Source: Micromonospora sp. LH3U1
Lineage (GTDB): Bacteria; Actinomycetota; Actinomycetes; Mycobacteriales; Micromonosporaceae
Direction of reading: 5' to 3'
NCBI RefSeq assembly: GCF_028475105.1
Contig: NZ_CP116936.1
Coordinates: 5,455,501-5,519,500, forward strand
Length of the DNA: 64,000 nucleotides
A model generated the notes under the pieces. It was not told the origin of the DNA, searched no databases, and worked only from the letters and a program-made list of their open reading frames with translations. The position numbers and the translations under genes were made by a program. This document shows positions 16,460-25,543 of this stretch, piece after piece. Positions within the stretch are counted from its first letter, which is position 1; each line of letters starts with the position of its first letter.

Positions 16460-17809
16460 ATGTCGACCGCACCGATGCCCCAGTTCCCCACCGGCTTCCG
16501 CTGGGGCGCCTCCACCTCGGCCCACCAGATCGAGGGCGCCACCACAGCCGACGGACGCGGTCCGTCCATCTGGGACACCTTCGCGCACTCCCCCGACCGG
16601 ATCAGCGACGGCAGCAGCGGCGAGGTGGCCTGCGACCACTACCACCGGCACACCGAGGACGTCGCGCTGCTGGCCGGGTTGGGTGTCTCCGCGTACCGGT
16701 TCTCCATCGCCTGGCCCCGGGTCCAGCCGACCGGCGCCGGCCCGGCCAACGCGGCCGGCCTGGACTTCTACGACCGCCTGGTGGACGAGTTGCTGGCCGC
16801 CGGCGTCGACCCGGTGGCCACCCTCTACCACTGGGACCTGCCGCAACCCCTCGAAGACGCCGGCGGCTGGCTGCACCGCGACACCGCCGCCCGCTTCGCC
16901 GACTACGCCGATAAGACCGCCGCCCGGCTCGGCGACCGGGTCCGGCTCTGGATCACCCTCAACGAGCCGTTCATCCACATGAGCCTCGGCTACGGCATGG
17001 GCGTGCACGCCCCCGGCCGGATGCTGCTCTTCGACGCCTTCCCGGTCGCCCACCACCAACTGCTCGGGCACGGGCTCGCCGTCGCCGCGCTGCGGGCCCA
17101 CACCGCCAGCCCGGTGGCGATCGCCAACAACTACTCGCCCGTGCGGGTGCTCGGCGACCGCGACGCCGACCGGGCCGCCGGGGAGGCGTACCAGGCGCTG
17201 CACAACCGGCTCTTCACCGACCCGCTGCTCGGCCGCGGCTACCCGGAGCTGCCTGGCTTCGACCCGAGCGTCGTCCACCCCGGCGACCTCGACACGATCG
17301 CCGCACCGATCGACGTGCTCGGGGTCAACTACTACAACCCCACCGGCGTACGGGCCGCCGAGGAGGGCTCGCCACTGCCGTTCGACCTGGTGCCGCTGGA
17401 CGGCTATCCGCGGACCGCCTTCGACTGGCCGGTGGCCCCCGACGGGCTGCACGAGCTGCTCGGCTGGCTGCGCGACACGTACGGGGACGCACTGCCGCCC
17501 ATCGAGATCACCGAGAGCGGCTGCGCGTACGACGACGCACCGGACGCGGACGGGCAGGTGGCCGATCCGGAGCGGATCGCGTACCTCGACGGGCACCTGC
17601 GGGCGGTCCGGGACGCCATCGACGACGGGGTGGACGTGCGCGGGTACTTCGTCTGGTCGCTGCTGGACAACTGGGAGTGGGCCGAGGGGTTCACCAAGCG
17701 CTTCGGCCTGGTACACGTCGACTACGCCACCCAGACCCGTACGCCGAAGTCCTCGTACACCTGGCTGCGGGGCGTGATCGCGGCCTCCCGGGACGGGTCG
17801 GCGCGGTGA
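16460..17809 (+). CDS. Beta-glucosidase, glycoside hydrolase family 1
   Basis: 449 aa, full GH1 barrel. N-terminal FRWGASTSAHQIEGA is the family signature. The acid/base Glu is E169 in TLNEPF and the nucleophile E352 in IEITESG. YRFSIAWPR and TLYHWDLPQPLE are further landmarks. There is no signal peptide, so it acts in the cytosol on imported beta-glucosides such as cellobiose. The stop overlaps the GTG of a sugar-type MFS permease by four bases, so uptake and hydrolysis are translationally coupled. GGGAGG lies before the ATG. Confidence 0.95.
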   Translation: MSTAPMPQFPTGFRWGASTSAHQIEGATTADGRGPSIWDTFAHSPDRISDGSSGEVACDHYHRHTEDVALLAGLGVSAYRFSIAWPRVQPTGAGPANAAGLDFYDRLVDELLAAGVDPVATLYHWDLPQPLEDAGGWLHRDTAARFADYADKTAARLGDRVRLWITLNEPFIHMSLGYGMGVHAPGRMLLFDAFPVAHHQLLGHGLAVAALRAHTASPVAIANNYSPVRVLGDRDADRAAGEAYQALHNRLFTDPLLGRGYPELPGFDPSVVHPGDLDTIAAPIDVLGVNYYNPTGVRAAEEGSPLPFDLVPLDGYPRTAFDWPVAPDGLHELLGWLRDTYGDALPPIEITESGCAYDDAPDADGQVADPERIAYLDGHLRAVRDAIDDGVDVRGYFVWSLLDNWEWAEGFTKRFGLVHVDYATQTRTPKSSYTWLRGVIAASRDGSAR

Positions 17810-19083
17810 CCACCCTCGACCCGACGCCGGCGTCGCTGCCGGCCGCGCTCGCCGATCCAACCGTGCCGGTACGACGCGGCTGGATCGGGTTGATCTTCGC
17901 GGCCAACCTCGGGGTCTGGATGGCGTTCTTCACGCCCATCCAGGTGCTGCTGCCGCAGCAGATCGAGCAGATCGCGCCCGGCGACAAGGAGAACATGCTG
18001 GCCGTGGTCACCGGCCTGGGCGCGTTGGCCGCGGTGCTGGCCAACCCGCTCGCGGGCGCACTGTCGGACCGGACCTGCCTGCGGATCGCCGGACGGGAGT
18101 TCGGCCGCCGGCACGTCTGGACCGCGGGCGGGGCCGTGCTCGGCGCGGCGGCCCTGGTGTTGCTGGCCCAACAGCGGACCATCCTCGGGGTCGCCCTCGG
18201 CTGGGTCGCCGCCCAGGTCTGCTTCAACGCGATGCTGGCCAGCCTCAGCGCCGCCATCCCGGACCGGGTCCCGGTGACCCAGCGCGGCGGTGTCTCGGGT
18301 TGGGTGGGCATCCCGCAGGCGCTCGGGCTGGTGCTCGGCGCGGTACTGGTCACCGCCGTGGTCACCGGCAACGCCGCCGGCTACCTGGCCATCGCCGTGG
18401 CCATCCTGCTGCTGTCGCTGCCGTTCGCCCTGTTCACCGCCGACGAACCGCTGCCGCGTACGCACCGACCGGCGCTGCGGACGCGGGCGCTGCTGGCCTC
18501 GATGTGGATCAGCCCGCGTCGGCACCCGGACTTCGCCTGGGCCTGGATCACCCGGTTCCTGGTCCAGCTCGGCAACGCGCTGGGCACCCTCTACCTGCTG
18601 TACTTCCTCACCGACGGGGTGCACCACCCCGATCCCGAGGCCGGCCTGCTGGTGCTGATCCTGCTCTACACGCTCGGCATGATGCTGACGGCGGTGATCG
18701 CCGGCCGATTGTCGGACCGTTCCGGGCGCCGCAAGATCTACGTGATCGTCTCCGGGCTGATCATGGCGGTGGCGGCGCTGCTGCTCGCGGTCGCACCGGT
18801 CTGGCCGATGGCGATCGTCGCGGCGCTGCTGCTCGGCGCCGGCTACGGCGTCTACCTCGCGGTGGACGCCGCGTTGATCACCCAGGTGCTGCCCCGGGCC
18901 ACCGACCGGGCCAAGGACCTCGGCGTCATCAACATCGCCAACTCGGCGCCGCAGGTGCTCGGCCCGGCGCTCTCCGCCCCGCTCGTGGTGTACCTGGGCG
19001 GTTACCCCACGCTCTACGCGGTCACCGCCGTCGTCACCCTGATCGGCAGCGCCCTGGTCGTCAAGATCCGCTCGGTCCCCTGA
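17806..19083 (+). CDS. MFS transporter, probable sugar permease
   Basis: 425 aa from a GTG overlapping the bgl stop (GTGA). About 12 hydrophobic helices are present, with MFS loop signatures GALSDRT between helices 2 and 3 and GRLSDRSGRRK between helices 8 and 9. By gene coupling the likely cargo is a beta-glucoside for the upstream GH1 enzyme; this is inference, since ABC or PTS systems more often pair with bgl in actinomycetes. No terminator separates it from gltX, but gltX has its own promoter-like element. Confidence 0.87.
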   Translation: MTTLDPTPASLPAALADPTVPVRRGWIGLIFAANLGVWMAFFTPIQVLLPQQIEQIAPGDKENMLAVVTGLGALAAVLANPLAGALSDRTCLRIAGREFGRRHVWTAGGAVLGAAALVLLAQQRTILGVALGWVAAQVCFNAMLASLSAAIPDRVPVTQRGGVSGWVGIPQALGLVLGAVLVTAVVTGNAAGYLAIAVAILLLSLPFALFTADEPLPRTHRPALRTRALLASMWISPRRHPDFAWAWITRFLVQLGNALGTLYLLYFLTDGVHHPDPEAGLLVLILLYTLGMMLTAVIAGRLSDRSGRRKIYVIVSGLIMAVAALLLAVAPVWPMAIVAALLLGAGYGVYLAVDAALITQVLPRATDRAKDLGVINIANSAPQVLGPALSAPLVVYLGGYPTLYAVTAVVTLIGSALVVKIRSVP

Positions 19084-19149
19084 GTCTGCGGGCCATGGCG
19101 GCAGGGGGGCCTGAGGGAATCCGGTCGACGGTCGCCGTAGGCTGGGGAC

Positions 19150-20559
19150 GTGACAGTCCGTGTGCGTTTCGCCCCTTCCCCGACCGGTATGTTCCACGTC
19201 GGCGGCGCCCGCTCGGCGCTGCAGAACTGGATCTACGCCAAGCAGCAGGGCGGCGTGTTCGTGCTGCGCATCGAGGACACCGACGCGGCGCGCAACAAGC
19301 CCGAATGGACCGAGGGCATCCTCTCCGCGCTGGACTGGATCGGCATCTCCCGGGGCAGCTACGAGGGCCCGTACTTCCAGTCGGCGAACGCCGGCGAGCA
19401 CCGGGCCGCCGCCGCCCGCCTCCACGACTCGGGCCGCGCCTACTACTGCGACTGCACCCGCGAGGACGTGCAGGCCCGCACCGGCTCGCAGTACCAGGGC
19501 TACGACGGCTACCACCGCGACCGTGGCCTCGGGCCCGGCCCGGGGCACGCGCTTCGCTTCCGTACGCCCGACGAGGGCGTGACCGTGGTGGTCGACCTGA
19601 TCCGCGGTGAGCCCACCTTCGAGAACAAGCTCATCGAGGACTTCGTCATCGCCCGGGGCGACGGCTCGCCGGTCTTCCTGCTGGCCAACGTCGTCGACGA
19701 CATGACCATGGGGATCACCCACGTGATCCGGGCCGAGGAGCACCTGCCCAACACCCCCAAGCAGCAGCTGCTCTGGGAAGCCCTCGGGGTCAAGCCGCCG
19801 ATCTGGGCGCACGTGCCGGTGGTGGTCAACGAGAAGCGGCAGAAGCTCTCGAAGCGCCGGGACAAGGTCGCCCTGGAGGCGTACCGCGACGAGGGTTACC
19901 TCGCCGGCGCGATGCGCAACTACCTCATGCTGCTCGGCTGGGCACCCTCCGGGGACCGGGAGATCGTTCCCTGGTCGGTCATCGAGGACGAGTTCCGGCT
20001 GGACGAGGTCAACCTCTCCTCGGCGTTCTTCGACGAGAAGAAGCTGCGCGCGTTCAACGGTGAATACATTCGCGCGCTGCCGGTGGCCGAGTTCATCGAC
20101 GCCTGCCAGCCGTGGCTGACCGGCTCCGGGACCATCGCGCCGCCGCCGTGGCAGCCGGAGGAGTTCGACGCCGACGCGTTCGCCGCGGTCGCCGCGCTGG
20201 CCCAGACCCGGATCACGGTGCTCAGCGAGATCGTGCCGAACGTCGACTTCCTCTTCCTGGCCTCGCCGCTGATCGACGAGGCCGCCTGGGCCAAGACGAT
20301 GAAGGACGGCTCCGCCGAGCTGCTGGACGCCGCCGTCGCGGCGTTCGAGACGCTGGAGTCCTGGGATGCCGAGTCACTGAAGTCGACGCTGGAGGCGGTC
20401 GGCGCCGAGCGTGGCCTCAAGCTCGGCAAGACGCAGGCGCCGGTCCGGGTCGCGGTCACCGGCCGCACGGTGGGCCTGCCGCTGTTCGAGTCGCTGGAGG
20501 TGCTCGGTCGCGAGCGCACCCTGACCCGGATGCGCGCCGCCCGGCTCCGCCTGGTCTGA
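19150..20559 (+). CDS. gltX: Glutamyl-tRNA synthetase
   Basis: 469 aa, class I synthetase. The HIGH signature appears as MFHVGGARSALQNW after RFAPSPTG, and the KMSKS signature as KLSKRR. It charges tRNA-Glu (and, in actinobacteria, tRNA-Gln before amidation). The GTG at 19150 follows TAGGCT (19138-19143) by exactly six nucleotides, so translation probably starts on a leaderless mRNA. A long stem-loop follows the gene. Confidence 0.96.
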   Translation: MTVRVRFAPSPTGMFHVGGARSALQNWIYAKQQGGVFVLRIEDTDAARNKPEWTEGILSALDWIGISRGSYEGPYFQSANAGEHRAAAARLHDSGRAYYCDCTREDVQARTGSQYQGYDGYHRDRGLGPGPGHALRFRTPDEGVTVVVDLIRGEPTFENKLIEDFVIARGDGSPVFLLANVVDDMTMGITHVIRAEEHLPNTPKQQLLWEALGVKPPIWAHVPVVVNEKRQKLSKRRDKVALEAYRDEGYLAGAMRNYLMLLGWAPSGDREIVPWSVIEDEFRLDEVNLSSAFFDEKKLRAFNGEYIRALPVAEFIDACQPWLTGSGTIAPPPWQPEEFDADAFAAVAALAQTRITVLSEIVPNVDFLFLASPLIDEAAWAKTMKDGSAELLDAAVAAFETLESWDAESLKSTLEAVGAERGLKLGKTQAPVRVAVTGRTVGLPLFESLEVLGRERTLTRMRAARLRLV

Positions 20560-20605
20560 CCGCAGGCAGGGCGGAGAGTCGGGCCCCGACGACCCCTCCG
20601 CACAG

Positions 20606-20688
20606 CCTTTGCTCTGCTTCACTCCAGGCAACACCGACCGTTCGAATATCGGACGGTCGGTGTTGCCTGCGTTGAAGCAGAGCAAAGG
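20606..20688. terminator. 83-bp two-stage stem-loop between convergent genes
   Basis: Outer 16-bp stem (20606-20621 with 20673-20688), a symmetric five-base internal loop, inner 15-bp stem (20627-20641 with 20653-20667) and 11-nt loop. It lies between the gltX and copC-like gene ends, so it can terminate both directions. It is much longer than a standard terminator and has no T-tract. Confidence 0.75.
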
Positions 20689-20732
20689 GCGGCACGAGAG
20701 CCGCCGGTGAGTCACCGCGCAACGCCCGCCGC

Positions 20733-21383
20733 TCAGCCGCGGGCGGAGCGGCGGCGGAGCACGAGGCCGGCCCCGAGGGCGGCGAGCAACACCAGGCCGC
20801 CGAGCGCCCAGAGCAACCAGCGACCGCCGGAGTCGGACTGCTCCCGCGCCACCGGCACAGTGGACGTCGTCGGGCTGCCGGGGGTCGCCGACGCAGGCCC
20901 GGCAGAGGGTGAGCCGGTGGCTGACGCGCCGGCCGAGGGCGGCCCGGCCTGGCCGGTGTCGTCAGTGGCCGACGGCGAGGCGGACGGGTCGGCGGCGGTG
21001 CCTGTGGTGAGGGTGAACCGCACCTCACCCTTCACCGGGTGCCCGTCGGTGGACGCGAGCTGGTAGCCGACGATGTAGAGCCCTGCCGCAGCCGGCTTGA
21101 ACGGCACGCGCACGCGACTGCCGTCGAATGCCGGCGGGCCGCCAGCGACCACATTGTCCGGCCCCGTTATTGTGATCTTCGTCGTAGCCGGTGCCGGCTT
21201 GGCCAGGAACCGCAGCTCGATCCGGGCGGGTGCCGTCGCCACTCGGGCACCGTCGCGCGGGTCGCTGCCGGTCAGCGAGTTGTGCGCGGCGGCCGGTGTC
21301 GCCGGCATCAGAAACGACACACCGAACGCCACGCCGAGCACCACTGGCACGACCCGGGCCGTACGTGTAACCCTGCCCCCCAT
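20733..21383 (-). CDS. CopC-domain copper-binding secreted protein, membrane-anchored
   Basis: 216 aa. A signal peptide ends at PATPAAAHNSL, so the mature protein starts with the His that is the CopC copper ligand. The CopC core follows (SDPRDGARVATAPARIEL, then YIVGYQLASTDGHPVKGEVRF with a second His). A Pro/Ser/Thr/Ala-rich stalk leads to one C-terminal transmembrane helix and RRRSARG. Role: periplasm-side copper binding or delivery at the membrane. No CopD domain is fused or adjacent. GGAGGGG precedes the ATG. It is divergent from another anchored secreted protein. Confidence 0.9.
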   Translation of the reverse strand: MGGRVTRTARVVPVVLGVAFGVSFLMPATPAAAHNSLTGSDPRDGARVATAPARIELRFLAKPAPATTKITITGPDNVVAGGPPAFDGSRVRVPFKPAAAGLYIVGYQLASTDGHPVKGEVRFTLTTGTAADPSASPSATDDTGQAGPPSAGASATGSPSAGPASATPGSPTTSTVPVAREQSDSGGRWLLWALGGLVLLAALGAGLVLRRRSARG

Positions 21384-21603
21384 GAACCCCTCCGTAAGGG
21401 TACGATCCGCCCGCTGATCAAACGGCTCCTCATTAGTCGAGCAGAGATCGCAGATAGTTCCAATTACTGTTCGACAAGCTGCAACTTATCGACGTTTTGC
21501 GGAGTCTGTAGGTAGTGAGCCCGACCATCCGGTCGGCGCCGCACCGGTGGACCGGTCCGGACGTCACAACGAAGCCATCCATCGAACGGGGCGAGGAGGC
21601 GGG

Positions 21604-22254
21604 ATGGTCCGACAGATGAGGCGGTTGGCCGCCGTGCTGGCGGGGGCGCTGGCGGCGGCACTACTATCGATCGGCAGCGCAGGCACGGCCTCGGCGGCAC
21701 CGAAGCCGGCACCCGCCGGAGTGGACATCACCGGCGTGGGGTTGTCCGAGCCGCTGCGGCTGCGCGCGGACACACAGCCCGCGCACGTGGGCGCGGTCAT
21801 CGACCAGGTCAACTTCCTCGCACGCATCGGCACGCCGACCGGCCCGAAGCCGGCCGACCTCGGTCCGAAGTACACGGTCGTCGTGCTCGCCGGTGAGACG
21901 CCGAAGCAGACGTACGACCTCTATCCCAAGGCGGCCGGTGGCCCGCGGATCTACCGGCCGGCGAAGCAGCCGGACACCCGAAAGACCAGCGCCGGTTGGT
22001 TCCTCGGTCGGCTCAGCATGTCCGAGACCCTGCGCACCGCCGGTGTGCCGCTGGAGCGGCAGTTCGACACCGTCAGCGGCGGCGTGGGCGGCGGCGAACG
22101 GGTGCTCCCGGAGGACACGCTCGACCCCGCGAAGGACCTCGACGAGGCACTCGGCGACTTGCAGCGCCTGCTGCTGCTCAACGTCGGGGTGATGCTGACG
22201 ATCACGGTTGGCCTCGCCGGGATCGCCCTGCTGATCCGCCGACGCACCCGCTGA
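21604..22254 (+). CDS. Secreted, C-terminally anchored protein of unknown function
   Basis: 216 aa. The signal peptide (RRLAAVLAGALAAALLSIGSAGTASA) precedes a soluble domain of about 150 aa with little Cys, and the protein ends in one membrane helix (LLLLNVGVMLTITVGLAGIALLI) and Arg-rich tail. This mirrors the divergent CopC-like protein. No known domain is recognised; GVDITGVGLSEPLRLRAD and KYTVVVLAGETPKQTY look beta-rich. GAGGAGGCGGG lies before the ATG. Function in copper handling is only guilt by association. Confidence 0.75.
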   Translation: MVRQMRRLAAVLAGALAAALLSIGSAGTASAAPKPAPAGVDITGVGLSEPLRLRADTQPAHVGAVIDQVNFLARIGTPTGPKPADLGPKYTVVVLAGETPKQTYDLYPKAAGGPRIYRPAKQPDTRKTSAGWFLGRLSMSETLRTAGVPLERQFDTVSGGVGGGERVLPEDTLDPAKDLDEALGDLQRLLLLNVGVMLTITVGLAGIALLIRRRTR

Positions 22255-22339
22255 CCTGTCCCACCGCTGACCTGCTCCGGGTCGGCGATGGGGCATCAGC
22301 CGTGCCGGCCTCGCGGATCGTTCTCTCGCGCGACGGTGG

Positions 22340-22669
22340 TCAGCACCAGCGGCGCGGTGGGCGCTCCCGCCTGGTGGCCCGCGGACGCGGCCGGACCGGG
22401 CCGTGCCGGTGCGCCCCGGCCCAGCCGGGAAGTTCGCTCAGGCAACCAGCCGGGACGTCTGTGCCGTGCTCGGCGAGGGCTGCGGGCTCGGCGGAGCGCT
22501 GGCGCGGGAGCGTGGTCTCCTCGTCGGTCCGGCCGACGAGCGGCTCCACCGGGTGCGACGGCGCACCGCCGACCGGCCGGCGGTGCTTGCCAGCCGCCTG
22601 CGGGTCGTGGTGTCCCGGCCGGCAGGGCTCCCCCTGGGCGCAGCCCTGCTCGGCCTCCCCGTGCGCCAT
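22340..22669 (-). CDS. Hypothetical protein, unusual composition
   Basis: 109 aa, very hydrophilic, rich in Arg, His, Pro, Gly and Glu, with four Cys (GCAQGEPC near the start, later DVPAGC and a terminal WC). No family is recognised. It is supported by an AGGAG seven nucleotides before the ATG at 22669 and by roughly 90% GC at third positions. Against it: low-complexity sequence and several rival frames. The rest of 22255-22881 shows no other gene. Confidence 0.38.
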   Translation of the reverse strand: MAHGEAEQGCAQGEPCRPGHHDPQAAGKHRRPVGGAPSHPVEPLVGRTDEETTLPRQRSAEPAALAEHGTDVPAGCLSELPGWAGAHRHGPVRPRPRATRRERPPRRWC

Positions 22670-22881
22670 TCCCGGTCTCCTCACGCTCGCCTCACCCCCG
22701 GGTGCTCCCCCCGACGTGCCCTGTCACCGTACTGGCCGGGACCGACGGGCCGCGCGCAGCGTACCTGCGGTCAGGACCGGCCAACCCACGACGAACGCGG
22801 TGAGTGCGGGATCCGGTTGCGCAGTTCACAGCTTCTTTTCGCGTCGTTCACCCGGAGGGTCGCGCTTGGGGGTCGCGGCGG

Positions 22882-23433
22882 TCAGCGAGTCCGGTGGGCC
22901 TCCAGGTCCGCCCGACTGAAGAGCGCCCGCAGCGCCACCCCGTGTCCGGCGAGCGCCTCCGCGCCGCCCTCGGCCCGGTCGATGACGCACAGGGCGTGCT
23001 CCACCCGCGCACCCAGGTCGCGTAGCTGGCCGGTGGAGATGACGACCTGGCCGCCGGAGGTGACGACGTCCTCGACCACCAGCACCCGCCGGCCGACCAA
23101 CTCCGCCCCCTCGGCCAGCCGGGCCGTCCCGTACGGCTTCGCGGTCTTGCGGACGAAGGCGCAGGGCAGCCCGGTGTGCCGGCCGAGCGCGGTCACCACC
23201 GGGATCCCGCCCATCTCCAGCCCGGCCAGCACCTCGGTGTCCGTCGGGACCAGGGGCGTCAACTGGGCGGCCACCCGGTCCAGCAGGCGGGGATCCGCCT
23301 CGAAGCGGTACTTGTCGAAGTACTCGTCGGCGGTCCGGCCGGAGCGGAGCACGAACGTGCCGGTCAGCCGGCAGGTCGCGTCGATCTCGCGAGCCAGCGC
23401 GGCCCGGGTTTCCACATCAGTCATGATGATCAT
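22882..23433 (-). CDS. pyrE: Orotate phosphoribosyltransferase
   Basis: About 183 aa. It converts orotate and PRPP to orotidine monophosphate in pyrimidine synthesis. The PRPP-binding signature VLVVEDVVTSGGQ is near residue 120, preceded by the catalytic loop FVRKTAKPYG and the SGRTADEYFDKYRFE N-terminal block. The ATG at 23433 has GGAAG seven nucleotides upstream; an ATG three codons later is the alternative. It is separate from other pyr genes and divergent from a sensor kinase gene. Confidence 0.93.
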   Translation of the reverse strand: MIIMTDVETRAALAREIDATCRLTGTFVLRSGRTADEYFDKYRFEADPRLLDRVAAQLTPLVPTDTEVLAGLEMGGIPVVTALGRHTGLPCAFVRKTAKPYGTARLAEGAELVGRRVLVVEDVVTSGGQVVISTGQLRDLGARVEHALCVIDRAEGGAEALAGHGVALRALFSRADLEAHRTR

Positions 23434-23543
23434 TCTCGCGCTTCCGGGACACGGTGCGCGTACGCCTTTCGGCGCATGTCGACGCCGTCGGGCTCCTCCT
23501 CCGGTCGGTGTCCGGGCGTCTGCGGCTGTGGTGGGATCGTGGG

Positions 23544-24749
23544 ATGCGACCGCCAGCCTGGCTCGGCTCCGGCACCCTTGCCCGCGACCTCGCGCTCGCT
23601 GGCGCGTCGCTCGCCGGCGGCCTGGTGCTGTACGCCCTGGGTTGGCAACCGCAGATTCGTCCGAACGCGGACGCGCCGTCGGCGCTGTTCCTGCCCCCGC
23701 TGCTGGCGATGTGTGTGGCCGTGGGCCTGCGCAGAGTCGCCCCACGCACCAGCCTGGCCACAGGCACCGGGGCGCTGGTCGTGGACATCGCGCTCGGCGG
23801 CTCCCTGGGGACGATCCTGATCTACACCCAGGTGCTCTACGACGCCTGCGTGTACGGCCCGCCACGTCTGTGGCGGTGGTTGCTGCGGGTGACCATCGGG
23901 CTGAGCCTGGTCGGCGCGGTCGTCGGCGTACTCGTCTTCGGCCAGTGGCGCGGGGTCGCCGTCGGGGTGCCGGTGGTGCTGGCCGGGCTGCTGCCGGTCC
24001 TGACCGGAATCAGCGTGCGGCAGTACCGCGACCAGGCCGCCGCCGAGCGGGCGCGGGCCGAGCAGACCGCCCGGCTGGTCGAGTTGGATCGCAGGCAGGC
24101 GGTCAGCGCCGAGCGGGCCCGGATGGCCCGGGAGCTGCACGACGTGGTCGCCAACCACCTCAGCGCGGTGGCCATCCACGCCACCGCGGTGCTGTCCGTA
24201 CCCGGGCTCGATCGCGGCCAGGTCGAGTCGGCGTTGCGGGTGATCCGGGAGAGCAGCGTGCAGGGCCTGACGGAGATGCGGCAGATGATCGAGCTGCTGC
24301 GCGAGCCCGGGACCAGCGGTGGGTCGGCGACGGCGGGCGACGGCGCGGCGATGTCGGAGGCGGTCACCGCGCGGCTCGCCGAGGCGGACAGGTTGGTCGA
24401 GCGGATCAGGGCCGCCGGTCTCGCGGTGCGGGTCCGCACCGATGGCACGCCGGGTCCCCTGCCGGTGGGGGTGGACCTCGCCGCGTACCGGATCGTGCAG
24501 GAGTCGCTGACCAACGCGCTCAAGCACGGCACGGGTGAGGCGGAGCTGACGATCGCGTACCAGCCGGCGGAGGTGGTGCTGACGGTGGAGAACCCGGTGC
24601 GCCGGGGCGGGGCCGGGTTGCCGGGCGCCGGGGCCGGGCTGATCGGGATGCGGGAGCGGACCACGCTGCTGGCCGGTCGGTTCACCGCCGGGCCGCGGGA
24701 CGGCCGCTGGCGGGTCCGGGCCGCACTACCCACCGGGGAGGGGCGGTGA
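23544..24749 (+). CDS. NarL-type sensor histidine kinase
   Basis: About 401 aa. Five or so N-terminal membrane helices (LAGASLAGGLVLYALGW, LLAMCVAVGL, a helix after the loop, and VTIGLSLVGAVVGVLVF) act as sensor. A coiled coil leads to the HisKA_3 box ARMARELHDVVANHLS with the phosphoacceptor His, then the ATPase N-box AYRIVQESLTNALKH and a G-box ending LIGMRERTTLL. The start is uncertain: an in-frame GTG at 23454 would add 30 residues. The stop overlaps the GTG of the response regulator. Confidence 0.9.
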   Translation: MRPPAWLGSGTLARDLALAGASLAGGLVLYALGWQPQIRPNADAPSALFLPPLLAMCVAVGLRRVAPRTSLATGTGALVVDIALGGSLGTILIYTQVLYDACVYGPPRLWRWLLRVTIGLSLVGAVVGVLVFGQWRGVAVGVPVVLAGLLPVLTGISVRQYRDQAAAERARAEQTARLVELDRRQAVSAERARMARELHDVVANHLSAVAIHATAVLSVPGLDRGQVESALRVIRESSVQGLTEMRQMIELLREPGTSGGSATAGDGAAMSEAVTARLAEADRLVERIRAAGLAVRVRTDGTPGPLPVGVDLAAYRIVQESLTNALKHGTGEAELTIAYQPAEVVLTVENPVRRGGAGLPGAGAGLIGMRERTTLLAGRFTAGPRDGRWRVRAALPTGEGR

Positions 24750-25447
24750 CCGGGCCGGCGGGGTCACCGAGCGACGCGCTCGCGGCGACGGTACGGGTGG
24801 TGCTCGCGGACGACCAACCGGCGGTACGAGCCGGACTGGCCCTGATCCTGGGCGGTTCGCCGGGCCTCGAAGTGGTCGGCGAGGCGGCCGACGGTGACGA
24901 GGCGGTACGGCTGTGTCGGGAGTTGCGTCCGGACGTGGCGGTCCTGGACGTACGCATGCCCCGTCGGGACGGGATCTCCGCGACGCGGGCGATCGTCACC
25001 GACGGGCTCGCCGACGTGCTGGTGCTCACCACCTTCGACCTCGACGAGTACGTCTTCGGCGCGTTGCGCGCCGGCGCGGCCGGGTTCCTGCTCAAGGACA
25101 CCGACGCCGATGGTCTGGTCAGCGCGGTGCGTACGGTGGCGCGTGGCGACGGCTTCATCGCCCCCGCGGTGACCCGCCGGTTGATCGCCGCCTTCGCGGC
25201 CACCGCGCCGGGCGCGTCGGCGGGCACCCGGGCGGCGCTGGGCACACTCACCCCGCGCGAGCGTGACGTGCTGGCCTGCCTCGGCCTGGGCCTGTCCAAC
25301 CAACAGATCGCCGATCGACTGGTGCTCGCGGAGAGCACCACCAAGACGCACGTGAGCCGGATCCTGGCGAAGCTGGACCTGCGCAGCCGGGTGCAGGCCG
25401 CGATCCTGGCCCAGGAGTTGGGCCTGCCCACTCCCCCGGAACCCTGA
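24746..25447 (+). CDS. NarL/FixJ-type response regulator
   Basis: 233 aa, GTG start overlapping the kinase stop by four bases. The receiver domain has the acidic pair ADD, phosphoacceptor Asp in DVAVLDVRMPRRDG, the Thr in VLTTFD and Lys in LLKD. The C-terminal LuxR HTH is LTPRERDVLACLGLGLSNQQIADRL followed by TTKTHVSRILAKL. It is the cognate DNA-binding partner of the upstream kinase; the signal and target genes are not evident. A 20-bp palindrome follows the stop. Confidence 0.94.
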   Translation: MTGPAGSPSDALAATVRVVLADDQPAVRAGLALILGGSPGLEVVGEAADGDEAVRLCRELRPDVAVLDVRMPRRDGISATRAIVTDGLADVLVLTTFDLDEYVFGALRAGAAGFLLKDTDADGLVSAVRTVARGDGFIAPAVTRRLIAAFAATAPGASAGTRAALGTLTPRERDVLACLGLGLSNQQIADRLVLAESTTKTHVSRILAKLDLRSRVQAAILAQELGLPTPPEP

Positions 25448-25451
25448 GCGG

Positions 25452-25471
25452 GGTCGGCGGGCCCGCCGACC
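25452..25471 (+). terminator. Perfect 20-bp GC palindrome after the response regulator
   Basis: GGTCGGCGGG followed directly by its reverse complement, starting 4 bp after the stop. It separates the two-component operon from fasR. There is no T-tract. Confidence 0.6.
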
Positions 25472-25543
25472 GTGGCGCGCGCTCCGGCCCAGCTGACCGG
25501 TGCCGACGTGGTTGGCCTGCTCACGACGTGTCAGGCTAGGGCG

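Noticed and set aside
17722..19812. 696-aa leftward reading frame
   Set aside because: Antisense across the MFS gene and gltX, with Arg/Gly/His-rich noise.
22403..24538. 711-aa rightward reading frame
   Set aside because: It crosses pyrE antisense and the kinase gene in the wrong frame; no domain.
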